Shown: piece by piece, positions 1 through 6,404 of the stretch | How the letters are laid out: the number at the start of each line of letters is the position of its first letter | Numbering within the stretch: position 1 is the stretch's first letter | Program-made: the position numbers and the translations under genes | Assembly (NCBI GenBank): GCA_024408905.1 | Contig: JAKSUP010000018.1 | Location: 1 to 12,908 of the forward strand | Direction of reading: 5' to 3' | Source of the DNA: a bacterium | Lineage (GTDB): Bacteria; Cyanobacteriota; Vampirovibrionia; Gastranaerophilales; Gastranaerophilaceae | Length of the DNA stretch: 12,908 nt | Notes under the pieces: generated by a model | Told to the model about the DNA's origin: nothing | The model's database searches: none | Seen by the model: only the letters and a program-made list of their open reading frames with translations

Positions 1-674
1 ATAATCTGACAGAAAATAGTAATAACAACAGTAGTATCTCATATAGTGGTATCAATTACTTAAAACAAGATGCTGAAGCTTTAAGCATATTCAAGCAGAT
101 TTATCTTCGCAACCCTAATGATTATGAAGTTATATACAAAATGGCATCATTGTCTGCAAAAATTGAAGATTACACATCTGCAAAAAAATATATAGAACTT
201 ATTCCAAGTTCTGACAGATATTATCAAAATGCACAAGAACTTGCAGAATCCATCAGAGTTCATACAAATTTACCACCACAACAATATAATCCTGTATCAA
301 AAGTTGCTACTCAAACAGGAGTATATGAAAATGTAGTTTCTCCAACAGGTGTTACAACAGACGGGCAAGGAAATGTTTATGTTTCAACTTTTTCCGATAA
401 CTCCATTATTAAGATAACTCCGGATAACAAGAGAATTGTATTTGTAAAAAGTGAACAGATTTCTGGGCCGATAAGTTTGGTTAGCGATTATTTGGGCAAT
501 ATTTATGTATCAAATTATAATGCTAATAATGTTTTAAAAATCACACCTCAAGGTGCCGTAAGTGTCCTTGTTTCAAACTTAGCAAAACCTTATGGATTAC
601 ATATTAACGGGAATATGTTATTTATCACTTGCCAAGGCTCAAATTCAATTTACAGACAAAAGATTGCTCAATAG
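1..674 (+). CDS. TPR and NHL-repeat protein, 3' part (5' end outside window)
   Basis: The frame is open from position 3 to the TAG at 672-674, so the gene begins before the window; the ATG at 141 is internal. The first visible stretch (NYLKQDAEALSIFKQIYLRNP and the following helices) looks like TPR-type helical repeats. From about nucleotide 320 there are three NHL/beta-propeller-like blades: SPTGVTTDGQGNVYVS, GPISLVSDYLGNIYVS and KPYGLHINGNMLFIT, each followed by an I-x-K/R-type strand. NHL repeats usually mediate protein or ligand binding in extracytoplasmic or signalling proteins. Three blades are fewer than a closed propeller needs. The next gene, also TPR, follows after 25 bases, so the two may act together. 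No catalytic motif is visible and the exact function is unknown. Confidence 0.8.
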   Translation, partial: NLTENSNNNSSISYSGINYLKQDAEALSIFKQIYLRNPNDYEVIYKMASLSAKIEDYTSAKKYIELIPSSDRYYQNAQELAESIRVHTNLPPQQYNPVSKVATQTGVYENVVSPTGVTTDGQGNVYVSTFSDNSIIKITPDNKRIVFVKSEQISGPISLVSDYLGNIYVSNYNANNVLKITPQGAVSVLVSNLAKPYGLHINGNMLFITCQGSNSIYRQKIAQ

Positions 675-692
675 TTGAAAATCGAGTATAAT
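664..692 (+). promoter_or_regulatory. Candidate promoter, leaderless arrangement, for the TPR gene at 700
   Basis: TTGCTC (664-669), a 17-base spacer and a perfect TATAAT (687-692). The ATG lies 7 bases beyond the -10, so transcription would start at or next to the start codon. The -35 matches 4 of 6 bases and lies inside the previous gene. No Shine-Dalgarno sequence is seen within the usual distance. Confidence 0.45.
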
Positions 693-699
693 TTAAGCT

Positions 700-1257
700 A
701 TGAGAAGATTTTTTAGAAAGCTGTTTCCATTAGTACTTATCCTTATACTTGTAGGGGTGGGATATTTTTATAAAAGTTGGTTTATAGAACAATATCACCA
801 CGCAAAAGGTATGTATTATATTTATAAAGGTGATCAGGCATATAGTGCTGACAACATGGGACAAACGATTAATTATTACCAAAGGGGTTTGGATTTGTTT
901 CCACAGCATTATGAGGCTTGGTTTAACTTAGGAAATATTTATGCCGTTCATGAGGATTATTATGCTGCAGTTGACGCATATGAACACGCAATAGAGGCGA
1001 ATCCGAAATTTGTTATGGCAAGAATGAATTTAGGAATTGTATATTCTGAAGATTTAGGATTTTTTGATGATGCAATAAAACAATTTGACACCGTAACCCA
1101 AATAAGATTGCTAAAATTATGGATACCTTGGGTATACAGTAATGTGAAAAGCATTAAGGGAAATCGAGGCTTGGCATATTTTAACAAAGGTGTAGCTTGG
1201 CGTCAAAAAGCCTTGTATTTGCCACTTGAAAAGCAATATTTGGCTTATAAATATTGA
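700..1257 (+). CDS. Membrane-anchored TPR protein, N-terminal portion ending at an in-frame TGA
   Basis: Translates to 185 aa before TGA (1255-1257). Residues about 8-24 (FPLVLILILVGVGYFYK) form one hydrophobic segment after a basic N-terminus (MRRFFRKL), so an N-terminal membrane anchor is likely. TPR repeats follow, the clearest being EAWFNLGNIYAVHEDYYAAV and ARMNLGIVYSEDLGFFDDAI. TPRs are protein-interaction scaffolds. An in-frame TAA at 694-696 makes the ATG at 700 the first possible start. The TPR frame continues without a break after the TGA (next entry), so this is very probably the front of a gene that was about 350 codons long. The product as read with the standard code would end in the middle of a TPR. 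A recent nonsense mutation, a sequencing error or readthrough are the options. Confidence 0.75.
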   Translation: MRRFFRKLFPLVLILILVGVGYFYKSWFIEQYHHAKGMYYIYKGDQAYSADNMGQTINYYQRGLDLFPQHYEAWFNLGNIYAVHEDYYAAVDAYEHAIEANPKFVMARMNLGIVYSEDLGFFDDAIKQFDTVTQIRLLKLWIPWVYSNVKSIKGNRGLAYFNKGVAWRQKALYLPLEKQYLAYKY

Positions 1258-1752
1258 GGTGAAGCAATTGAAGCATATACAAAATCGCTAAAATTCTTAG
1301 GTGAGAATCATGATATATATTACAACCGAGCTGTTGCACATCATTTAAGAGGAGAATACAGACCTGCCGGACTTGATTATTGTAAAGCGATAGAAATTCT
1401 ACCAATGAACTTTGAAGGTCATTATAATTTGGCTGTGCTTTTGCGTGGGATGAATAAAAACAGAGAATCCGTTGCAGAACTTCAAAAAGCTGCAATATTA
1501 ATTTCTGAATCACCGACATCCTCAACTTTACAAACAACATATATTTTTAATTTGTTAAACGAAGTAACAAGAAGATTAATAACAAGTGATGAATATTATG
1601 CAGAAAAACTTACGGATGAACCAACAGGTGCAATTAGCTACACATATATAAACGGCAAGATTGTTCCTGATGAAGAATTTGATAAGATAATGTTAAAAAA
1701 TTTCAAGACTTGTGCAGGATATAATTATTTCAAGGAAGATGCAGACGAATAA
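1258..1752 (+). pseudogene. C-terminal portion of the same TPR gene, downstream of the in-frame TGA
   Basis: Same frame as the gene starting at 700 (both frame 1), open for 164 codons to TAA at 1750-1752. The first codons after the TGA, GEAIEAYTKSLKFL, complete the second half of a TPR whose first half lies before the stop. More TPRs follow (YYNRAVAHHLRGEYRPAGLD, HYNLAVLLRGMNKNRESVAE). This proves continuity of the original protein. An internal ATG at 1405 could start a short 115-aa product, but no good Shine-Dalgarno supports it. The stop overlaps the start of the diguanylate cyclase gene by one base (TAATG), so loss of translation here could also lower coupled translation of that gene. Confidence 0.7.
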
Positions 1753-3167
1753 TGGATGATAAGAATTTAGTATTTTTAACAAAAACAACAGATATATTGA
1801 CAAAAGAATTGGATTCTTATGAACTTGTCGAAGAACTTAAAACAGTTCTTGGGAATTATACAACTTTAAAGGATTTGAATGTTTATGTTTTTGATCCGAA
1901 TACTTCTACACTTAGAAATTATGCACAAAATTGGTGTGTGATTGATGAAGTTTTACAGTGTGATATTAAAGATTTTATTTATAAAGCATATGAAAACATT
2001 CACGGAAATGACTTTGTAATCAATGATAAAGCATACAAATTGCCACAGAACATAAGTGAAATAAGTTTTAAAATAGAAAAACTATTTATGCCAATTGTTA
2101 AAGATGGTATGGTTTTTGGAATAATTAATATTGATTTTGAAGAAAATACTTCCGTTGATATGGAATTTTTATTCTTAATGAAAATTTTTGGTGCGCAGAT
2201 TTCATTAAAACTTCAAAATATTGTCTTGAACGAGCAATCTCAAATAAATGTTGAATTCCATGATTCAATGAAAAATATCGCAAAACTTATTGAAACGCAG
2301 TATGAATTGAATTATATTGTGCCTTTGATTGGTGAAATGCTTGATAGATTTATATCAGACCATTTAATTTATGTTTTCTTAAAGCGAGAAGGCACATTTA
2401 ATCTTGTATGGCCAAAGGCTTGTAAAGATGATAGAGTATATGATGTGTTAAATAATCTTGATGAAGAATTTAATTATACATTAACTGCTGATGATAAAAT
2501 CGGAGCTTTCCCACTAAGAACTGATGATGAAATAACAGGTTGTATCGTTGCAAGAAGTACAATTGAAAAACTTTCTAAGCGTGACATAGATTACTTGGAA
2601 CAACTTACAAGACAAGCAGCTGCAACTATTAATCGTGCAAATACATATTCAACAATATTACAATATGCAACACTTGACGCACTTACAAATCTTAATAACA
2701 GACGCCAGTTTGAAACTCGCTTAAAACAAGAAATCGCAATAACAAAACGTCAAAATAATCCTTTGTGTGCCATGATGATAGACATTGATTTCTTTAAAAA
2801 GGTTAATGATACGTATGGTCATGCAGCCGGTGACGAAGTACTGAGAGAAGTTGCAGCCACTATTAAAGAAGCGTTAAGAGAATCTGATATCCCTTCAAGA
2901 TATGGTGGTGAAGAATTTGCCGTACTTTTACCTTTTACAAAAATTGATGAGGCAAAAGTTGTAGGAGAACGTCTGCGAAAATCTGTTGAAGCAAAGAAGA
3001 TAACAATAAATAAAGACGAAGAAAATCAAAAAGATATAAATGTCACAATAAGTATGGGACTTGCAGAGTACGACGGGAACGAAACCGGCGAAATATTATT
3101 CGAAAGAGCAGATAAGGCTTTATATGATGCAAAAACAAATGGCCGAAATCAGGTCTGTGTCAATTAA
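1752..3167 (+). CDS. GAF-domain diguanylate cyclase (GGDEF)
   Basis: 471 aa, predicted to make cyclic di-GMP from two GTP. The C-terminal third (about 305-471) is a complete GGDEF domain: DALTNLNNRRQFE at its start, metal-binding DIDFFKKVND (D344), the active-site loop GGEEF at 385-389, and an inhibitory RxxD site (RESD, 376-379) five residues before it. It should therefore be catalytically active and product-inhibited. The N-terminal two thirds have no membrane segment and read as two GAF-like sensor domains (about 20-165 and 175-305); this assignment is by general pattern only. ATG at 1752 overlaps the preceding TAA by one base, with AAGGAAG at 1732-1738 as a somewhat distant ribosome site. 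Cytoplasmic, ligand unknown. Confidence 0.93.
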   Translation: MDDKNLVFLTKTTDILTKELDSYELVEELKTVLGNYTTLKDLNVYVFDPNTSTLRNYAQNWCVIDEVLQCDIKDFIYKAYENIHGNDFVINDKAYKLPQNISEISFKIEKLFMPIVKDGMVFGIINIDFEENTSVDMEFLFLMKIFGAQISLKLQNIVLNEQSQINVEFHDSMKNIAKLIETQYELNYIVPLIGEMLDRFISDHLIYVFLKREGTFNLVWPKACKDDRVYDVLNNLDEEFNYTLTADDKIGAFPLRTDDEITGCIVARSTIEKLSKRDIDYLEQLTRQAAATINRANTYSTILQYATLDALTNLNNRRQFETRLKQEIAITKRQNNPLCAMMIDIDFFKKVNDTYGHAAGDEVLREVAATIKEALRESDIPSRYGGEEFAVLLPFTKIDEAKVVGERLRKSVEAKKITINKDEENQKDINVTISMGLAEYDGNETGEILFERADKALYDAKTNGRNQVCVN

Positions 3168-3200
3168 TTATTATCTCTGTTCAACCTTTTATGCTTGATG

Positions 3201-3209
3201 TAATATAGT
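3201..3209 (+). promoter_or_regulatory. -10-like element just before tsaE (possible leaderless start)
   Basis: TAATAT (3201-3206) ends 6 bases before the tsaE ATG, and TATAGT overlaps it. No Shine-Dalgarno is present and no convincing -35 is seen. The sequence ATAGTTTTATG is identical to the one at the comF start. tsaE could also be served by the upstream transcript, whose last gene ends 45 bases before. Confidence 0.3.
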
Positions 3210-3212
3210 TTT

Positions 3213-3686
3213 ATGGAAAATAAATTCGTTCAAAAATGTAAAACAATTAATGATACCCAAAAACTTGCCGAAAAATTTGCCGGTTTAGTAAAAGAACAAG
3301 GCTGTTTTATTAACCTTTATGGCGAAATAGGAGCAGGAAAAACTGCTTTTACAAGACTTGTCGCAGAATCACTCGGAGTTAAAGAAAAAGTTACGAGTCC
3401 GAGTTTTGTCATCTTAAATGAATATCATTCAGCATCTATCCCTGTTTATCATTTTGATTTATATCGCTTAGAAAATGTAGGAATTTCAACTATTGCAGAC
3501 GAACTCAGAGAATATTCAGAAGGAAGAAAAATCACTTTTGTAGAGTGGGCTGAATTTTCGCAGGGCGAATTGCCATTTGAAAGAATTGAAATAAATGTTA
3601 CTTATGATGATGACGATAGCAGAAATTATGAATTTAAGACAGTTGGAAATAAATACAATTTTGTTATAGAGGGCTTGCAAAAATGA
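3213..3686 (+). CDS. tsaE: tRNA threonylcarbamoyladenosine biosynthesis ATPase TsaE
   Basis: 157 aa, the usual length of this small P-loop ATPase. It works with TsaB and TsaD to transfer threonylcarbamoyl to A37 of ANN-decoding tRNAs. The Walker A motif GEIGAGKT is at 37-44. The family motifs TSPSFVILNEY, HFDLYRLEN and FVEWAE follow in the normal order. An in-frame TAA at 3201-3203 means ATG 3213 is the first start available. There is no Shine-Dalgarno sequence. The TGA stop (3684-3686) overlaps the tsaB start, so the two are translationally coupled. This is the only intact gene in the window that ends in TGA; reading through would add just two more residues after the recoded codon before TAG. 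Confidence 0.95.
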   Translation: MENKFVQKCKTINDTQKLAEKFAGLVKEQGCFINLYGEIGAGKTAFTRLVAESLGVKEKVTSPSFVILNEYHSASIPVYHFDLYRLENVGISTIADELREYSEGRKITFVEWAEFSQGELPFERIEINVTYDDDDSRNYEFKTVGNKYNFVIEGLQK

Positions 3687-4306
3687 ATATGTTAGCTTTT
3701 GATACTTGTTTGGATAAAACATATATAACACTTTTCAACGGAAAAGAATTTAAAAACAAAGTTATTTTATCAAATGATGAAAATTATCATTCTGCATATT
3801 TGATTTCTACAATCGTTGAAATATTAAAAGAAGAAAATTTGACTCCAAGAGATTTGGATTGTATTTGTACAGATATCGGCCCCGGAAGTTTTACGGGAAT
3901 AAGAGCATGTACAACCGTTGCAAGAATGTTAGCACAACAGCTTAATATTAAAGTTATTGGAGTTTCTTCGCTTGAAATACTTTCAGGGGTAAATGACGGA
4001 AATAATTTGGTCGCACTTGATGCAAGAAAAAACAAAGCCTATGTTTATGATGGTAAAATTCTCGGGGCAATTGAACTTGAAGAAGTTGATAAAATTGTTG
4101 AAGGTCGTGTTTTAGTAACAGATAACAACCTTTATGAAAGATTTAACGGCAAAGCAAAAAGGTTGGTAAGTTATCAAAAAGAAAATTACGAACTTGGGGA
4201 AATTTTAGCAAAATTAGCTTTGGAAAAACTTGAGAATAATGCAGAAACAAATTGGGGGAGTTTAAAACCTCTATACATCCAACCACCACCTGTTTTCGGG
4301 AAATAA
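3683..4306 (+). CDS. tsaB: tRNA threonylcarbamoyladenosine biosynthesis protein TsaB
   Basis: 207 aa, slightly short for a family typically around 220-235 aa. TsaB is the ASKHA-fold partner and dimerisation platform for the TsaD catalytic subunit in the t6A37 pathway. Recognisable features are the N-terminal LAFDTCLDKTYITLF strand pair and the hallmark DIGPGSFTGIR at 64-74, followed by VIGVSSLEIL. The C-terminus ends in LKPLYIQPPPV, as TsaB proteins commonly do. ATG 3683 overlaps the tsaE stop (ATGA), with GAGGG at 3669-3673 nine bases upstream as ribosome site; a second in-frame ATG lies two codons later. The tsaE-tsaB order is common in bacteria. Confidence 0.94.
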   Translation: MNMLAFDTCLDKTYITLFNGKEFKNKVILSNDENYHSAYLISTIVEILKEENLTPRDLDCICTDIGPGSFTGIRACTTVARMLAQQLNIKVIGVSSLEILSGVNDGNNLVALDARKNKAYVYDGKILGAIELEEVDKIVEGRVLVTDNNLYERFNGKAKRLVSYQKENYELGEILAKLALEKLENNAETNWGSLKPLYIQPPPVFGK

Positions 4307-4315
4307 ACTTAATAT

Positions 4316-4346
4316 TTGAACATTTTTTTATGAATTTCGTTATACT
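4316..4346 (+). promoter_or_regulatory. Promoter of the anti-sigma/sigma operon, with an ECF-type motif
   Basis: Two overlapping readings exist. As an ECF-type promoter: TGAAC (4317-4321), 16 bases, CGTTA (4338-4342). As a housekeeping promoter: TTGAAC (4316-4321), 19 bases, TATACT (4341-4346). The AAC...CGT combination is the general hallmark of ECF sigma promoters, and such operons are usually autoregulated. The placement directly before the ECF operon supports this, but neither reading is proven. Confidence 0.5.
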
Positions 4347-4365
4347 AGTGTAAGAGGTAAACAAT

Positions 4366-4710
4366 ATGGATAATAAATGTTCAAAATATGAAGGCTTATT
4401 TATTTTTTCTGATGAAAAAACATTGCAAGAACATATTGAATCTTGCGAAGAATGTAAGCATGAACACGAAAAAATGCAAAAGGTTTCGGATTTATTAAGT
4501 GAAGTCAAATTGTATTACAAGGGTAAAAAACAAAGATTTAAAAAACTTAAAGCAATCTGTGCAGCATTTTTCCTTGTAATATTTAGCACTACAAGCACAA
4601 TTGTATATAATGATACGGACGTTGTGGATTCTATAGTGTACGGAGATACGCTTTCAGCAGAAGATTTAGGATTCCCAGTGGATGACGATGGATTATTAAT
4701 GGTGGATTAA
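4366..4710 (+). CDS. Anti-sigma factor with zinc-type (ZAS-like) motif and one membrane segment
   Basis: 114 aa. H23-x3-C27-x2-C30 (HIESCEEC) is the anti-sigma zinc-finger signature (zf-HC2/ZAS); C5 could be a further ligand. A hydrophobic segment at about 62-81 (KAICAAFFLVIFSTTSTIVY) should place the N-terminal sigma-binding part in the cytoplasm and a short acidic C-terminal tail of about 33 residues outside. The AAGAGG ribosome site at 4352-4357 has ideal spacing. The stop TAA shares its last A with the ATG of the sigma gene, so they are coupled. Here the anti-sigma gene comes before the sigma gene, the reverse of the commonest order but like the cnrYXH type of operon. The role is to hold the ECF sigma factor inactive until an envelope signal arrives. 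Confidence 0.8.
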   Translation: MDNKCSKYEGLFIFSDEKTLQEHIESCEECKHEHEKMQKVSDLLSEVKLYYKGKKQRFKKLKAICAAFFLVIFSTTSTIVYNDTDVVDSIVYGDTLSAEDLGFPVDDDGLLMVD

Positions 4711-5213
4711 TGAATTTTAACGAACTGATAAATTCAAACAAGCAAAATGTAAAAAACATAATACGTTTAATAACAAAACAAGATAACGAAGACGTTGAAC
4801 AAGAGGTCTATGTAAAAGTGTGGAAAAATTCAAGTAAATACGAAGAACGTGGAAATTTTAAAAGTTGGATATCAACAGTTGCAAAAAATGTTGCAAAAGA
4901 TTATTTGAAATCTGCCTCTTTTAGAAATTCCGAAAATACAACATCAGATGATTATGAATTGGAATGTATAAAGGATAAAAAATTGACTCCGGAATCTTCA
5001 ATTCTAATTTCAGAAAGACAACAAACAATAATAAATGCAGTTGAAAGTTTAAAACCAAAATTAAAAGAAGCGATTATGCTTTGTGAAATAGAAGGCTATA
5101 CGTACGAAGAAGCAGCACAAAAATTAAAATGTCCTATAGGTACAATAAAATCAAGAATATTCAATGCAAAAAAAGAATTAGCAGAAAAGTTATCAGAATT
5201 AATAGAGGTGTAA
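4710..5213 (+). CDS. RNA polymerase sigma factor, ECF family
   Basis: 167 aa, typical ECF length. Region 2 is seen as DVEQEVYVKVWKN, GNFKSWISTVAKN and VAKDYLK (-10 recognition and core binding). Region 4 is SLKPKLKEAIMLCEIEGYTY followed by EEAAQKLKCPIGTIKSRIFN (about 112-150), a helix-turn-helix that reads the -35. Regions 1.1 and 3 are absent, as expected for the family. It is coupled to the anti-sigma gene upstream (one-base overlap) and followed after 3 bases by a Spy-like periplasmic protein gene. It most likely directs its own operon from the ECF-type motif at 4317-4342 together with unknown envelope genes. Confidence 0.93.
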   Translation: MNFNELINSNKQNVKNIIRLITKQDNEDVEQEVYVKVWKNSSKYEERGNFKSWISTVAKNVAKDYLKSASFRNSENTTSDDYELECIKDKKLTPESSILISERQQTIINAVESLKPKLKEAIMLCEIEGYTYEEAAQKLKCPIGTIKSRIFNAKKELAEKLSELIEV

Positions 5214-5216
5214 ATT

Positions 5217-5726
5217 ATGAAAAAATTAGCAATTTTATTGAGTTTAGTAGTCCTCACAACAGCTTGCTCATACGCAGCAGATACAAAAACTACTCCAAAA
5301 AAACAAAGACCTGTAATAACTCAGGAACAAATGCAAAAAATGAAAGCTGAACGTGAAGCAGCATTTGAGCAAAAACTAAATTTAACTGATGAACAAAAAG
5401 CAAAAGCAAAAGAATTCAGAACTCAAGCTCATGAAAAACTGGCTCCTATTATGAAACAAATCAAGGAAAACAGACAAGAAGCTTTTGCTATCAAAAAAGC
5501 AAGAGGAGATGTTAAAACTCAGGAAGAAAAATTGACTAAGCTTGATAACGAGTTTAAGGAACTTCAAAAAGAAATGCACAAAATCAGACAACAAAATATG
5601 AAAGATTTTGAATCTATTTTGACAGCAGACCAGAAGAAAATATTGAAAAATATGAAAAAAGAAGGACGTAATAGATACAGAAAAGCACATCCTCCAATCA
5701 AAAGACCTGTTCAACAAACAAAATAG
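5217..5726 (+). CDS. Spy/CpxP-like (LTXXQ-family) exported protein
   Basis: 169 aa. Residues 1-21 (MKKLAILLSLVVLTTACSYA) form a signal peptide. Cleavage after SYA by signal peptidase I is plausible; LTTAC is a poor lipobox because of Thr at -3. The mature part is almost all charged helix and carries two LTxxQ signatures, LTDEQ (about 57-61) and LTADQ (about 137-141), as in the CpxP/Spy/metal-resistance (CnrX/ZraP-like) family of periplasmic stress proteins. It is rich in Met and Lys with a basic Pro-rich tail. The ribosome site GAGGTG (5205-5210) lies inside the end of the sigma gene. Because it sits in a sigma/anti-sigma operon, it is likely either the sensor that controls the anti-sigma factor or a chaperone induced by the system. 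Confidence 0.82.
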   Translation: MKKLAILLSLVVLTTACSYAADTKTTPKKQRPVITQEQMQKMKAEREAAFEQKLNLTDEQKAKAKEFRTQAHEKLAPIMKQIKENRQEAFAIKKARGDVKTQEEKLTKLDNEFKELQKEMHKIRQQNMKDFESILTADQKKILKNMKKEGRNRYRKAHPPIKRPVQQTK

Positions 5727-5734
5727 TTAAAACA

Positions 5735-5771
5735 CTAAAAAGAGAGTGTCCATGATTTTTTGGACACTCTC
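5735..5771 (-). terminator. Intrinsic terminator of the small-gene operon on the minus strand
   Basis: Perfect 10-base inverted repeat GAGAGTGTCC (5742-5751) / GGACACTCTC (5762-5771) with a 10-base loop. Read on the minus strand the stem is followed by TTTTTAGTGTTTT, the expected U-tract; on the plus strand it is followed by ACTGCTAAC with no T-run. It therefore serves the 79-aa gene, although it may also slow plus-strand transcription from the sigma operon. Confidence 0.85.
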
Positions 5772-5779
5772 ACTGCTAA

Positions 5780-6019
5780 CTATTGTGCAAATGTTCCTGA
5801 GTAAAAACCCATAAGATTTGCTAATCTGTGCTGCTTCTCAGCTACATTTTCAATGTTTTGCTTGATTTCATCAAGCTCTCTTAATAATGTTTTTAAATCT
5901 TTGCGTTGTTTGCTCTCTAGGCGTTCCTCCTTTGTTACCTGTCTTGTCGTATTCTCCAAATCAACCTCAAGCCAATTTGGGGAGAAGCAATTATTATTAA
6001 AATCTTGTTTTGATGACAT
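5780..6019 (-). CDS. Hypothetical 79-aa coiled-coil protein
   Basis: No family recognised. The ATG (6017-6019) is preceded by AAAGGG eight bases upstream on the minus strand. The gene ends with TAG eight bases before a strong terminator, and it lies 39 bases after the 59-aa gene in the same direction, all of which support a real gene. The protein is hydrophilic and charged. Residues about 27-68 (VTKEERLESKQRKDLKTLL and onward to HRLANL) have a heptad-like pattern suggesting a coiled coil. There is no signal peptide or membrane segment, so it is probably cytoplasmic. Confidence 0.72.
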   Translation of the reverse strand: MSSKQDFNNNCFSPNWLEVDLENTTRQVTKEERLESKQRKDLKTLLRELDEIKQNIENVAEKQHRLANLMGFYSGTFAQ

Positions 6020-6058
6020 AGCGCATACCCTTTCTATCGTTTGATATAAAATAAATCC

Positions 6059-6238
6059 CTAAACAACAGCTTGTTGTTTAAAACACTTCACGAAATTCTT
6101 AACTAGCCATTCAAATCCCGTTACTGCCCTTTCACATTCTTTAAAATCTTCTCTGATTTCTTTGTACTCCTTTGAATTAAAATCGAATGCCGTCATTTCT
6201 GAGAATTCAACTAACATTTCGTGTTCGTCACGTACCAT
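6059..6238 (-). CDS. Hypothetical 59-aa acidic small protein
   Basis: Short frame on the minus strand: ATG at 6236-6238, TAG at 6059-6061, 59 codons. A canonical AAGAGG ribosome site (6245-6250) lies six bases upstream. The protein begins MVRDEHEMLVEFSEMTAFDF and ends KCFKQQAVV. The first half is acidic and the second half is mixed helix with two Cys (residues 34 and 52). No family recognised and no signal peptide. It is the first gene of a probable two-gene unit with the 79-aa gene, and a perfect 9-base inverted repeat spans its stop codon. The combination of ribosome site, operon position and downstream terminator makes it credible despite its size. Confidence 0.65.
   Translation of the reverse strand: MVRDEHEMLVEFSEMTAFDFNSKEYKEIREDFKECERAVTGFEWLVKNFVKCFKQQAVV
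6060..6080 (-). repeat. Perfect 9-base inverted repeat over the stop of the 59-aa gene
   Basis: TAAACAACA (6060-6068), centre GCT, TGTTGTTTA (6072-6080). In the mRNA of the minus strand it would form a 9-bp hairpin with a 3-base loop at the end of the reading frame, followed by GGGATTTATTTT. It could act as a partial terminator or an RNA-stability element between the two small genes. Confidence 0.5.
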
Positions 6239-6404
6239 AACATACCTCTTGTCAACAGCTTATACAGATATTCTGTTTCGCTTTCACTTCTTTTTTCTTA
6301 CATTTGTGTTAACGACATTTTTCTAAAAAACTTTAGAGTTTTTATCAGTTTTGTTACAATTCGTTACATATATGGGGCAAAATACAGTAATAACATGGTT
6401 TTTG
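6239..6404. other. Spacer between comF-type gene and small-gene operon
   Basis: 166 AT-rich bases with no credible gene. It should hold the promoter of the 59/79-aa operon (minus strand), but no clear -35/-10 pair stands out. It contains two direct GTTACA copies (6353-6358, 6363-6368) and a third at 6404-6409 that runs into the comF end. Confidence 0.4.

Noticed and set aside
1181..1540. Antisense open frame over the TPR gene
   Set aside because: No ribosome site, composition is a shadow of the TPR coding strand, and the opposite frame has clear family similarity.
1255..3686. Genome-wide reassignment of TGA to an amino acid (code 4 or 25)
   Set aside because: glnA, recA, the GGDEF gene, the glycosyltransferase gene and others contain no in-frame TGA and use TGG for Trp. 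A reassigned TGA would be frequent in such AT-rich DNA.
4323..4330. T-run after tsaB as terminator
   Set aside because: No GC-rich stem precedes it; the stretch is better explained as promoter spacer of the sigma operon.
5129..5350. Open frame overlapping the end of the sigma gene and the start of the Spy-like gene
   Set aside because: Overlaps two well-supported genes in another phase and has a low-complexity basic product.
6250..6255. TTGACA (minus strand) as promoter -35 before the 59-aa gene
   Set aside because: It abuts the ribosome site, and any -10 would lie inside the coding region, where none is seen.
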